A stretch of 64,000 nt of DNA. Origin: Chlorogloeopsis sp. ULAP01. GTDB taxonomy: Bacteria; Cyanobacteriota; Cyanobacteriia; Cyanobacteriales; Nostocaceae. Shown here piece after piece: positions 1 through 7,439 of this stretch (position 1 is its first letter; every line of letters begins with the position of its first letter). Under the pieces are notes generated by a model. The model was not told the DNA's origin. It did no database searches and saw only the letters and a list, made by a program, of their open reading frames with translations. The stretch spans positions 1 to 64,000 of the forward strand of contig NZ_JAUDRH010000006.1 of assembly GCF_030381805.1 (NCBI RefSeq), written 5' to 3'. Both the position numbers and the translations under genes were made by a program.

Positions 1-113
1 TGCTTTATGCCGGGAAACCCTTTCGCCAGTCGCTACAAGTCGGCACTAGACGCGAAGCGGCTTCCCGGAGGGTAGCCGCCCAACGCGCTGGCTCACCACC
101 GCAGTGGCTCCCC
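1..113. repeat. GC-rich dispersed repeat, copy 1 (cut by window edge)
   Basis: This GC-rich block shares several stretches with 3981-4169: a gctttatgccgggaaaccct block, a block containing gtcgctacaagtcggcacta, and shorter gggtagccgc and gcgctggctc blocks. It is richer in G+C than the neighbouring genes and has no convincing ORF. It looks like an intergenic repeat family rather than a gene. The left end is outside the window. Confidence 0.6.
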
Positions 114-154
114 CACACCCTTACACCCTTACACCCCTCTTTCAAGCTAAGAAA

Positions 155-1168
155 ATGAGTTTAAGAACTTACAAAAAACTAATAGCAAAAAATTTTTCTC
201 AAGATTTTAAATCGGCTATCGAAATCATAGAAACTCCTATTCCTGAATCTAATGCTGATGAAATAGTCATTCGCAACAAATTTGCTGGTATCAATAGCGG
301 GTTTGATACATTACTGTGCCAAGGAAAAGTTCCTTACGTTAACTTGACTCCCCCTTTTGATTTAGGAGTAGAAGCTGTTGGCGAAGTGGTAGGTGTAGGA
401 GAGAATATTCAAAATTTTCAAGTTGGTGATGCTGTGGTAACTACTGTGCGTGGTGGTGGTTATCGCGAATACCAAGCTATCAATGCTAACTTAGCAGTAA
501 AGGTACGGGAAGTAACTCCAGAAGTATTAACTTTAATGCCAACAGGAATATCAGCTTTGGTGGCATTAGAAAAAGTAGGGGAGATAAAAAGCAATGAAGT
601 TGTCTTAGTAACAGCAGCAGCAGGAGGAACCGGGCATATTGCAGTACAGTTAGCTAAGTTAGCAGGTAATCACGTCATCGGTACTTGTAGTTCACAAAAA
701 AAAGCAGAGTTGCTTGCAAGTGTGGGATGCGATCGCATTATCAACTACCGCACAGAAAACCTCGATCAAGTTCTCAAACAAGAATATCCTAACGGCATTA
801 ATTTAATTTTCGATTGTGTTGGCAGGGAAGTTTTCGATACCTGCTTAGAAAATTTGGCAATTCGCGGACGTTTAGTTGTGGTTGGTTTTATTTCCGAATA
901 TGGTAAAAATCTGGAAGAGGTAACACAACCACGCATCTATCACAAACTATTTTGGAAAGCTGCTTCTGTGCGCGGTTTTCTCATGCCTCTTTATCAAGAA
1001 TATGCAGCCGAAGCACGCGATCGCCTGTTACATCTTTTCTACACCAATCACCTCAAAGTTGCCGTCGATCCAACCCAATTCCAAGGCATAGAATCCATCC
1101 CGGCTGCGGTTGAATATTTACTCAGCGGCAAAAATTGCGGCAAAGTTGTTGTGAGGTTTAGTCATTAG
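155..1168 (+). CDS. Zinc-independent quinone oxidoreductase-type MDR dehydrogenase
   Basis: Medium-chain dehydrogenase/reductase of the quinone oxidoreductase type, probably an NADPH-dependent enone or quinone reductase resembling the ZADH2/PTGR3 group. The N-terminal GroES-like half contains GVEAVGEVVGVGE. The cofactor half has the glycine motif AAAGGTGHIAVQLAKLAG. The cysteine/histidine set of structural and catalytic zinc sites is not apparent, as expected for the quinone reductase branch. A GTG at 104 is in frame, but the first residues it adds are low-complexity and come from repeat DNA, so the ATG at 155 (MSLRTYKK) is preferred, giving 337 residues, normal for the family. The substrate cannot be told from sequence. 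A tandem 7-base repeat begins at the stop codon. Confidence 0.85.
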   Translation: MSLRTYKKLIAKNFSQDFKSAIEIIETPIPESNADEIVIRNKFAGINSGFDTLLCQGKVPYVNLTPPFDLGVEAVGEVVGVGENIQNFQVGDAVVTTVRGGGYREYQAINANLAVKVREVTPEVLTLMPTGISALVALEKVGEIKSNEVVLVTAAAGGTGHIAVQLAKLAGNHVIGTCSSQKKAELLASVGCDRIINYRTENLDQVLKQEYPNGINLIFDCVGREVFDTCLENLAIRGRLVVVGFISEYGKNLEEVTQPRIYHKLFWKAASVRGFLMPLYQEYAAEARDRLLHLFYTNHLKVAVDPTQFQGIESIPAAVEYLLSGKNCGKVVVRFSH

Positions 1169-1182
1169 TCATTAGTCATTAG
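1161..1182. repeat. Heptamer tandem repeat (gtcatta)x3
   Basis: Three tandem gtcatta units overlap the stop codon of the upstream dehydrogenase. Degenerate 7-base tandem repeats of this kind (STRR) are typical of heterocystous cyanobacteria. Similar runs occur at 37814-37834, 38847-38877, around 47550-47580 and at 63963-63993. Confidence 0.7.
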
Positions 1183-1185
1183 TTA

Positions 1186-1256
1186 GTAGGGGCGGGTTTA
1201 TTTATGTATCTTCGCCATCTTCGAGAGATTGCTGTTAAAACCCGCCCGTACAGTAT
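1186..1256. repeat. MITE-like ~65-bp repeat, copy A
   Basis: The ends are inverted: gtaggggcgggttta on the left and taaaacccgcccgtac on the right, around a core atgtatcttcgccatcttcg. A nearly identical core and right end occurs in opposite orientation at 3921-3977. A diverged copy with the same ends is at 18661-18730, and a degenerate trace at 47581-47605. It looks like a small non-autonomous palindromic element. Confidence 0.65.
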
Positions 1257-1266
1257 TAGTTGGTAG

Positions 1267-1286
1267 AGACGGGATTAATCTCGTCT
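1267..1286. repeat. Short dispersed palindrome, copy 1
   Basis: AGACGGGATTAATCTCGTCT folds on itself with one G-T pair. Related copies are at 36156-36175 and 41785-41804, all followed by gtaca. The arms differ between copies in ways that keep pairing. Confidence 0.6.
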
Positions 1287-1343
1287 GTACATTATCTGTA
1301 CATTAGTAGTTAATGATATGCAATGGTGCGATCGCTTGTAAAT

Positions 1344-1511
1344 TCAGATCTTGCACCTCACCCATAAAACGCCTAGAACTAAAGTTCCTCTTTTATAGTT
1401 CAAGTCAGTTAAAACTGACTGAAAATTTTACTTAGTCTGCTTAAGCAGACTTTAGCTTTAAGCCAAGAAATAAATTTCTTGGCGGACAAGAACTCAGATG
1501 CAAGATTTGAG
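1344..1511. repeat. Multi-hairpin repeat element, copy 1 (168 bp)
   Basis: The ends are near-inverted (TCAGATCTTGCACC and GATGCAAGATTTGA). Inside are successive hairpins: CTAGAACTAAAGTTCC (imperfect), AGTCAGTTAAAACTGACT, AGTCTGCTTAAGCAGACT, and CCAAGAAAT pairing with ATTTCTTGG around AA. A second copy at 63062-63216 in the cas locus keeps the same order of hairpins with paired base changes. No ORF spans it. MITE or structured RNA are both possible. Confidence 0.7.
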
Positions 1512-1534
1512 TAAAGTAAAATTCAGCTATTGCA

Positions 1535-2236
1535 CTAAATACTGCCATAAACAGGAACTGCCGCACCTCGAATATCTTTAGCAGCTTCTGAAGCTAAAAA
1601 GCAAATGACTTCGGCTAAAGATTCAGGTTTTACCCATTGATCGGCATTTTCTTCACCCATAGACTCGCGGTTAGTGGGAGTGTCGATGACGCTGGGAAGA
1701 ACAACATTAGCAGTGATATTAGTACCCTTGGTTTCGTCGGCGATCGCTTTTGTGAGAGCAACAACACCAGCTTTAGCAGCACAATATGCCGCCAGTTGCC
1801 CAGTTGGTTCTACTGCACCTCTAGAGCCAACAGTAACAATACGTCCGTAACCATTTTGCAACATACTTTTCAGGCTATGTTTGCAAACTAGGAAAGTCGT
1901 ATTTAAATTTATATCAAAATCACGTCTCCAATTCTCAAAACTGTATTCGTGGGTTTTTCCCATCGAAAAGCCACCCACTAGATGAATCAATACATCGACT
2001 CGCGCTATCTGGTTAATGAGATTCTCTACCGAAGCTTCATCTTTTAAATCGGCAGTGACAAATTGAATTCTGGCAAAGTCGGCGGGTGAGAGAATACCTT
2101 TAAGTCGCTCGATGTCTTTGGGATTGCGATAGGGAATTGTCACTGCTGTTGCACCTTGCGCCAGAACCGTTGGTGTTACACCTAACCCTAAGCCACCAGT
2201 GCCGCCTGTAAGTAAAACGTGCTTGCCCTTTACCAC
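1535..2236 (-). CDS. Short-chain dehydrogenase/reductase (SDR)
   Basis: Classical SDR oxidoreductase using NAD(P)H; the substrate is unknown. Visible motifs are the Rossmann TGGTGGLG at the N-terminus, the active-site serine in VGSRG, and the catalytic YCAAK (YxxxK). Length from the chosen start is 233 residues, standard for the family. The frame stays open to 2350, but the extra N-terminus runs into a TPR-gene remnant and adds no family sequence. The GTG at 2236 (MVKGKHVLLTGG) is preceded on the minus strand by aaaggag at good spacing, so it is taken as the start. The gene is monocistronic in this view and its 5' flank is made of degenerate repeat DNA. Confidence 0.85.
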   Translation of the reverse strand: MVKGKHVLLTGGTGGLGLGVTPTVLAQGATAVTIPYRNPKDIERLKGILSPADFARIQFVTADLKDEASVENLINQIARVDVLIHLVGGFSMGKTHEYSFENWRRDFDINLNTTFLVCKHSLKSMLQNGYGRIVTVGSRGAVEPTGQLAAYCAAKAGVVALTKAIADETKGTNITANVVLPSVIDTPTNRESMGEENADQWVKPESLAEVICFLASEAAKDIRGAAVPVYGSI

Positions 2237-2271
2237 TTTATGCACTCCTTTAGCCTTAAATATCAAGATAG

Positions 2272-2430
2272 CGCGATCACTACAGTTGTGCTTACACCTA
2301 CCACGAGTTGGGAATGGTAGCCCAAAAGTTGCGGGAATATGAAGAGGCACGGCGCAATTATCAGCAAGCTTTGGAAATCAAAATCGAATATGGCGATCGC
2401 TACAGTTGTGCTTACACCTACCCTCAAAAA
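2272..2430 (+). pseudogene. Remnant of a TPR-repeat gene
   Basis: The plus-strand frame through 2308-2430 reads as one and a half tetratricopeptide repeats: HELGMVAQKLREYEEARRNY followed by QQALEIKIEYGDRYSCAYTY. The nucleotide block ctacagttgtgcttacacct occurs twice, at about 2280 and 2400, which is one TPR period (~120 bp) apart. There is no start or remaining TPR array, and the frame runs into unrelated sequence after 2430. The pattern matches TPR arrays of the large cyanobacterial NB-ARC/TPR proteins. It overlaps the 5' side of the SDR gene. Confidence 0.6.
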
Positions 2431-2488
2431 CTCATTAATTACTACCATTTCTCTATTAAGATGCTCTTAGAGATGATTAGTAACTGGC

Positions 2489-2551
2489 GGTGCGTTACGG
2501 CTAGTTCTTACTTTCTTAAACTTTCAAATCCTTATATAGCCGTAACACACC
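2489..2551. repeat. Hairpin repeat with GGTGCGTT ends
   Basis: GGTGCGTTACGGCTA at 2489-2503 is inverted as TAGCCGTAACACACC at 2537-2551, with a 33-base loop. The same terminal sequence (GGTGYGTT / AACRCACC) makes a shorter hairpin at 7357-7384. Confidence 0.6.
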
Positions 2552-2588
2552 CTACTTCATATTTACTTTACAAATGACTTCTTAATCT

Positions 2589-2641
2589 AGCCCGTGCAGG
2601 CGGGCTTAGTTCTTATAGCCCAACCCTTCTAGGGTTTGGGC
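2589..2641. repeat. Double hairpin intergenic repeat
   Basis: Two adjacent hairpins: AGCCCG/CGGGCT at 2589-2606, and GCCCAACCCT pairing with AGGGTTTGGGC at 2618-2641. It lies in gene-free DNA between the TPR remnant and the next gene. A further C-rich/G-rich hairpin lies at about 2781-2802. No T-run follows, so these are not called terminators. Confidence 0.5.
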
Positions 2642-2807
2642 GATACAAAAAATTATCGTTGTGGCAGTGCGATCGCATTTCTTTGGGGTGTGATTCATAC
2701 AAGTGCGATCAATGGGAACAATAAATAAAAACCAGCCGAAAACCAAATCACTAATATGCTTCCACATCAACACCTAAATTCCCCCTCCCCCCTGCGGGAG
2801 GGGTGAG

Positions 2808-3263
2808 TTAATTTTCTGGTGGCAGGGTTCCAGAATTATTAATGGGTGGTTCGGTATACTCGCAAAATATATTCAGACTAATTTTAAGAATATACAAAAC
2901 AATAACAGTAGCGATCACTGGATCAATTGGTATGCCATTTGCCCCTGCTATACCTACAAGGGAAACAATTAACCCTGTCAATAATGGCGCGCTTCCCGGA
3001 TTTTTAGTATATTCGCTAACTTGACCGCGAAAACCATCGTCTCCACAGAGTTCCTTCCGTAATACCTTGAGCGTTACTTCCCAAAGAGATTTTTTCTTTG
3101 GCATTGCCATTAAACCGTGCTTTTCTACCCACATATCCTGAAAAGCATTTTTAATGTCACCATTATGCCTTTCCAACTCATCTAATGCGTGCTGTGCGGG
3201 TTCGTAATCTTGCAAAATATCTCGCGTTAAATCAATCTCGTGAGCTGTTAATTGAATATCCAT
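2808..3263 (-). CDS. Hypothetical protein with C-terminal membrane segments
   Basis: This 151-residue protein is not recognised. The first 60 or so residues are charged and helical. Then comes a basic stretch (MPKKKSLWEVTLKVLRKEL). Two hydrophobic segments follow, around SAPLLTGLIVSLVGIAGA and DPVIATVIVLYILKISL, separated by a short proline-containing turn. The tail is proline-rich and polar. It reads as a small two-helix membrane protein with a cytoplasmic N-terminal domain. It stands alone between repeat-rich regions. Function unknown. Confidence 0.6.
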   Translation of the reverse strand: MDIQLTAHEIDLTRDILQDYEPAQHALDELERHNGDIKNAFQDMWVEKHGLMAMPKKKSLWEVTLKVLRKELCGDDGFRGQVSEYTKNPGSAPLLTGLIVSLVGIAGANGIPIDPVIATVIVLYILKISLNIFCEYTEPPINNSGTLPPEN

Positions 3264-3500
3264 TCCTAGCCCCTTTTTTGGACGAACTGCAAATAATCTA
3301 CAATCTTCGAGCTTGAAATTTCAAAAAACAGTGTGCTTTTCAAATCTTAAAATTCGTGACTTCCAGTCGTCTAAGCTGTGAGTAGTGGGATTGTTTGTTA
3401 GGATGCGCTTATGTTTTGCCAAATGTAACAACTTTGCTCCTATCCAAAACAGGTAAATTAAATCCATAGCAACTCACATCCATTCATGTTTGGTGCAACC

Positions 3501-3860
3501 ATGCAAATTACCCAACCTCTCCATACAGCAATTCTGGTTACAGATTTAGAACGCTCCGAACATTTTTATGGCACTGTATTGGGATTAACCAAAGTAGAAC
3601 GCTCAATGAAATTCCCTGGTGCTTGGTATCAAGTCGGTGAGTATCAAGTTCACCTCATAGTTGCGCCAACTGTCCCCAATGAACCTAAACATGAAAAATG
3701 GGGACGCAATCCCCACATTGCTTTTTTAGTTTCCGACTTAGATGCCGCTAAACAGCAGCTTCTAAATTATAACTTTCTAGTGCAACCTAGCGCTTCTGGT
3801 CGCCCCGCTATTTTTACCCAAGATCCAGATGGAAATGTGATTGAGTTAAACCAGCAGTGA
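3501..3860 (+). CDS. VOC (glyoxalase/dioxygenase-fold) family protein
   Basis: Vicinal-oxygen-chelate fold protein of 119 residues, a single pair of beta-alpha-beta-beta-beta modules. Visible are the opening LHTAILVTDLERSEHFYGTV, the first-module strand YQVHLIV, the second-module HIAFLVSDLDAAKQQL, and the C-terminal metal-ligand strand GNVIELNQQ. Candidate metal ligands are His in LHTAI, His in HIAF and Glu in VIEL. Such proteins include glyoxalases, resistance proteins and dioxygenase-like enzymes; the substrate cannot be deduced. An in-frame ATG at 3486 would add MFGAT; the ATG at 3501 (MQITQPL) fits the family N-terminus better. Confidence 0.8.
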   Translation: MQITQPLHTAILVTDLERSEHFYGTVLGLTKVERSMKFPGAWYQVGEYQVHLIVAPTVPNEPKHEKWGRNPHIAFLVSDLDAAKQQLLNYNFLVQPSASGRPAIFTQDPDGNVIELNQQ

Positions 3861-3920
3861 GTGTGCGACGCGGGGACACAGGAATAAGGGGAGCAGAGGA
3901 GAACAACCAGCTACTAACCA

Positions 3921-3977
3921 CTGTACGGGCGGGTTTTAACAATAATCTCTCGAAGATAGCGAAGATACATAAATTAA
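3921..3977. repeat. MITE-like repeat, copy B (inverted relative to copy A)
   Basis: The complement of this stretch repeats atgtatcttcg, tatcttcgagagatt and taaaacccgcccgtacag of copy A at 1186-1256. The other end (aactcgcacgcgg) is degenerate. With copy A it brackets the SDR, hypothetical and VOC genes as an inverted pair about 2.7 kb apart. Confidence 0.6.
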
Positions 3978-3980
3978 CTC

Positions 3981-4169
3981 GCACGCGGCTGTGCTACAAG
4001 TCGGCTCCGCCGACGGCAGTCGCTTTATGCCGGGAAACCCTTACTTTCGCTTATCCGCCTTCGGCGTCTACGCCAGTCGCTACAAGTCGGCACTAGACGT
4101 GTTCGCCGTCAGGCGTTGCGTTAGCTAGCGGCTACCCTCCGGGTAGCCGCTAGGGCGCGCTGGCTCCCC
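3981..4169. repeat. GC-rich dispersed repeat, copy 2
   Basis: Full-length version of the block at 1-113, in the same orientation. It has internal short palindromes such as cgccttcggcg and a larger hairpin around gcggctaccc/gggtagccgc. No convincing gene. It lies immediately upstream of the recombinase-like gene. Confidence 0.6.
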
Positions 4170-4202
4170 TACTAACCAATGACAAATGACTAATGACTAC
4201 TC

Positions 4203-5501
4203 ATGAAAATCTTCGCTTATACTTACACCGATCCGCTTCTGGAAAATCCTCCCGATCCCACAACTTGGGAATGGCAGGTAAATCGAATTTATCAAGATTT
4301 GGGAGAGCGATCGCAATTAGAACAATTCTTTGCAGACTCCACAACCGATCCACCCGATTGCCTTCTGATTCGCCGTTTGGAAGAATTGGGAGATTCTGTC
4401 GAACAAATAAGCGATCGCCTCTCGCAACTAGAAGCACTGGGGATAACGTTGATTGCATTTGAGCAGGGTTACAATTCTTCTGAACAATCTCCCCATCTCC
4501 GTGCTGAGTTGCTGAAATTATTACAAGAAATCCAGCATCAGCAACACAGCCGCCGCATTCGCCAAGGACACGCCCGCAACCGTTTAGATGCAACTCCTCC
4601 ACCCGGTAAAGCTCCTTACGGCTATCGTCGTAGTAGAGATAAATACATCATAGACCGCAGCACTTCCCCAGTAGTCAAAGATTTTTTTGAACACTTCTTA
4701 CTTTATGGTTCGCTGCGGGGAGCAGTGCGTTACTTGGCAAAAAAATACGGTAAGAAAATTTCTGTTACCACCGGACGACGTTGGTTGACTAATCCAGTGT
4801 ATCGCGGTAATACAGCTTATCAAAACGGCGAAATTATCCCCAATACTCATCCTCCAATCCTTTCTAAAGAAGAAGCAGCACAAGTCGATCGGCTGTTGCG
4901 CCGCAATAGTCGTTTGCCATCGCGAACTGCTAGCGCACCGCGTTCTTTAGCCGGATTGGTAGTTTGTGGCGAATGTCAATCCCACATGGGTGTCTGTCGC
5001 GTCACAATTCGCAACCAAGATAAAGAGTATCTTTATCTACGTCCGATTAGTTGTCCTCAACGTCCTAAATGTCGTTCTATTTCCTATCAGCAAGTATTGG
5101 ATAGTACTATTGGTGCAGTTTGCCGCGATTTGCCGATGGCAGTAGCAAAAATGAATTTTCCCCAGTTGGATGCAGTTAAAGATAATTTAGGAGAAGCGAT
5201 CGCCCGTCAGCAAGCAATTCTTGAGCAGTTACCCAATTTAGTAGAAACTGGTGTGCTGGATACAGAAACAGCCAAATTAAGAACATACAAACTCCGCACC
5301 GAAATATCTGCACTTGAGGCGAAGTTAGCGACTTTACCACCAGTAAATCTGCGTTCTGTCGCTCAAGCTGTTTCTATTCCTCAATTTTGGTTAGATTTAT
5401 CGGAAGCAGAGCGACGGTTTTATTTTCGCGAATTTATCCGCCAAATAGAAATTCTTCGTCAAGAAAAAGAATGGGAGTTACGAGTTATTTTTATTTTCTG
5501 A
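4203..5501 (+). CDS. Serine-recombinase-like protein lacking the usual catalytic residues
   Basis: 432-residue protein laid out like a large serine recombinase. It has an N-terminal resolvase-like domain (about 1-110), then the recombinase domain (PPPGKAPYGYRR, about 135-245, with NPVYRGNTAYQNGEI), a zinc-ribbon-like part (CGECQSHMG ... CPQRPKCR), and a C-terminal coiled region. Family members normally carry a YxRVS motif with the nucleophilic serine and a DRLxR arginine pair. Here the corresponding stretches read FAYTYTDPLLE and RRLEELGDSVEQ, with neither serine nor the arginine pair in place. From the sequence it is probably not an active recombinase of the standard kind, though the DNA-binding parts look intact. 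Related to the XisF-type cyanobacterial recombinases by layout. No att sites were found. Confidence 0.7.
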   Translation: MKIFAYTYTDPLLENPPDPTTWEWQVNRIYQDLGERSQLEQFFADSTTDPPDCLLIRRLEELGDSVEQISDRLSQLEALGITLIAFEQGYNSSEQSPHLRAELLKLLQEIQHQQHSRRIRQGHARNRLDATPPPGKAPYGYRRSRDKYIIDRSTSPVVKDFFEHFLLYGSLRGAVRYLAKKYGKKISVTTGRRWLTNPVYRGNTAYQNGEIIPNTHPPILSKEEAAQVDRLLRRNSRLPSRTASAPRSLAGLVVCGECQSHMGVCRVTIRNQDKEYLYLRPISCPQRPKCRSISYQQVLDSTIGAVCRDLPMAVAKMNFPQLDAVKDNLGEAIARQQAILEQLPNLVETGVLDTETAKLRTYKLRTEISALEAKLATLPPVNLRSVAQAVSIPQFWLDLSEAERRFYFREFIRQIEILRQEKEWELRVIFIF

Positions 5502-5536
5502 TAGAAAGTAAAGAATTTCCAACTTATCACTCATTA

Positions 5537-6157
5537 CTACATATCTTTATAAGCAACAATAGAATCGGCAACAAATGGAATTAATCTTGAAATAGATTCA
5601 AACCCAGGTTTCCAAGGCGCAATAATTTTTTCTACTAACGAACCTGGATATTTTGTCCATTTCCGTAAACCAGCACCAATCACTTTATAGCCACGACGCT
5701 GAAAATAACTACGTGGTACATAACTTAAGTGAGCATCAAAATCATTAAACCCAACTATAGTATCTGAACCGTCTCTAAAACATGGATAATTAGGTGTTGA
5801 AACTATCACTTTTTTATGAGCAGCATTCTCTAAAGCTTTGAGAAAATCTTCTACTTTTTCTTGTTCAATATGTTCAATGATTTCACACGCCAAAACTGTA
5901 TCCCATTTTCCCGGTAAGGGTGATGGCAATACCTGATACCACACGTTCCGATAGCATTTCTGTTGAGAACAATATTCTACATTTGCTTGAAACGCATCAA
6001 TACCATCAACTAATGGAGGTTTATCTAATCCAGCTTCCCAAAAATTAGCTTGAATTAAATTACCCCATCTTCCTAAGCCACAACCAACATCTAGTACTGT
6101 TTCTCCTGTAATTAAAGGAACAACTATTGGATCTAGATAAAGTGGAGAAGAACTCAT
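5537..6157 (-). CDS. Class I SAM-dependent methyltransferase
   Basis: Rossmann-fold methyltransferase of 206 residues. Motif I is ETVLDVGCGLGRWGNL near residues 19-34; the acidic post-I residue is in VDGIDAF. A motif IV-like strand is WDTVLACEIIEHIEQ, and a later strand is KVIVSTPNYPC. It is the last gene of the minus-strand glycan cluster, so methylation of a sugar or lipid-linked glycan is plausible, but the substrate is inferred from position only. It ends 35 bases from the convergent recombinase-like gene. Confidence 0.75.
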   Translation of the reverse strand: MSSSPLYLDPIVVPLITGETVLDVGCGLGRWGNLIQANFWEAGLDKPPLVDGIDAFQANVEYCSQQKCYRNVWYQVLPSPLPGKWDTVLACEIIEHIEQEKVEDFLKALENAAHKKVIVSTPNYPCFRDGSDTIVGFNDFDAHLSYVPRSYFQRRGYKVIGAGLRKWTKYPGSLVEKIIAPWKPGFESISRLIPFVADSIVAYKDM

Positions 6158-6237
6158 AATTACTCCATATTAAAAATGACATTTTGTCACGATTTTTATA
6201 AGTAATTTCATCGAGATTTGTAAGCTAAAAAGCTCAA

Positions 6238-7224
6238 TTAATTTAGAATTAGTTTTTTCATAATTTTGCCAATGGGGTTATTTTTTATTCGTTGCCAGCT
6301 AGGTGTTTTTAGCAAACGAGCTGCAAAATCAAGCTTCCGATCTATACTCAACTTACGTATCAAAGCTATGCCAAAATTATTGGGACTTGTATTAACCTCA
6401 ACTAAATCAAAATGAGAATTATTTTGTAAAAACTTGTCAATAACGAATCTCGGCCCATCCCAGTCACAATCTTCAGGGTAGATATCATGTAATAAGATAT
6501 ATCCTCCAATTGAAACATGAGGATAAAAAAGTATTAAATCGGTAAGACATCCTCTTTTTGTATGATCTCCGTCAATAAACAGGAAATCAATGGGTTCATT
6601 AATTATTTCATGATATTTTTTACCCATTTCTTGAGAATTCATTTTATGAAACTTAATTCGATGGGAAAGTTGAGCAGTAGCGACAGATTCTTGGGCAAAT
6701 TCAAGAGGATTACTCAAATATCCATACCGATGAGGTAGCCACGGCATAATATCATCAAATAAATCAACCGAGTGAATAGTTGCTGGGTTTCCTATTTGCT
6801 CTAAGCCAGCAGCCATCCATATAGTAGAAATACCTGTAAAACAACCAATCTCTAAAACATTTTTGGGTTTAATATTGCAAACTAAACTTTTCAGAAATTC
6901 CCCTTGCTCTGGTGATAAAGGAGAAGGATAATTAAAAGTTTTTTGATACATTTTAGTTAAAGTAATAGCCCAAGGAGATGTGCTATTTTTTAACCAGTCT
7001 GGGATTCTATAATAGTTGCGATCGCCTGTTATACCTTGAAATGAAAAATATTTATCAAAGAAGTCTTCAAGAGTATTTTTGGGAATATGTATGACATTCT
7101 GTAGTTTAACTGTATTAAAATTTTTATCTTTGACAAATGCTATCACATCTTCCGGTGTAACTCTGAGAATTTGAGATAATTCCTCGCTAGAGTAAAAAGT
7201 TTCATTATCATAATCTACAGGCAT
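6238..7224 (-). CDS. Methyltransferase with N-terminal helix-turn-helix-like domain
   Basis: 328 residues in two parts. Residues 10-60 (SSEELSQILRVTPEDVIAFV ... TLEDFFDKYF) look like an excisionase/MerR-type winged helix-turn-helix. Residues 100-290 form a class I methyltransferase of the Methyltransf_24/cephalosporin-hydroxylase-like type: KNVLEIGCFTGISTIWMA (motif I, about 121-138), IHSVDLFDD, and FLFIDGDHTKRG followed by GGYILLHDI. The D and H residues in these last motifs resemble metal-dependent O-methyltransferase sites. It sits between glf and the small methyltransferase, so sugar O-methylation is likely. The helix-turn-helix fusion is unusual and could be a protein-interaction module instead. 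Confidence 0.7.
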   Translation of the reverse strand: MPVDYDNETFYSSEELSQILRVTPEDVIAFVKDKNFNTVKLQNVIHIPKNTLEDFFDKYFSFQGITGDRNYYRIPDWLKNSTSPWAITLTKMYQKTFNYPSPLSPEQGEFLKSLVCNIKPKNVLEIGCFTGISTIWMAAGLEQIGNPATIHSVDLFDDIMPWLPHRYGYLSNPLEFAQESVATAQLSHRIKFHKMNSQEMGKKYHEIINEPIDFLFIDGDHTKRGCLTDLILFYPHVSIGGYILLHDIYPEDCDWDGPRFVIDKFLQNNSHFDLVEVNTSPNNFGIALIRKLSIDRKLDFAARLLKTPSWQRIKNNPIGKIMKKLILN

Positions 7225-7356
7225 AATTTACCTCTTCTCTAATTTTGAAATTCAAACTTTATTTTGTGCCGAAAAATATTGGCTTTATCTAGATAAAGTA
7301 GAAAATAACTACAATGTAAACAAAAATGTTTTAATCAACTCCGAATCTAGTTGTAG

Positions 7357-7384
7357 GGTGTGTTGTCGCCAAGCACAACGCACC
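7357..7384. repeat. Palindromic intergenic repeat
   Basis: GGTGTGTTGT at 7357-7366 pairs with ACAACGCACC at 7375-7384, with one G-T pair, around a short loop. It shares its ends with the repeat at 2489-2551. It lies in the 215-base gap between glf and the methyltransferase gene. Confidence 0.55.
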
Positions 7385-7439
7385 ACATTAGATTCTGTAT
7401 GCATTATGCCTAATGCCTATCAAGCATCCGATGCAAATC

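Noticed and set aside
2778..2806. C-rich/G-rich hairpin that could be a terminator
   Set aside because: No T-run on the proper strand; treated as part of the intergenic repeat text.
3857..4096. 79-codon plus-strand ORF after the VOC gene
   Set aside because: Lies across the MITE-like and GC-rich repeats; its reading frame follows the repeats and not a gene.
4193..4602. ORFs overlapping the start of the recombinase-like gene on both strands
   Set aside because: Shadow frames of the 4203-5501 gene; no conserved sequence.
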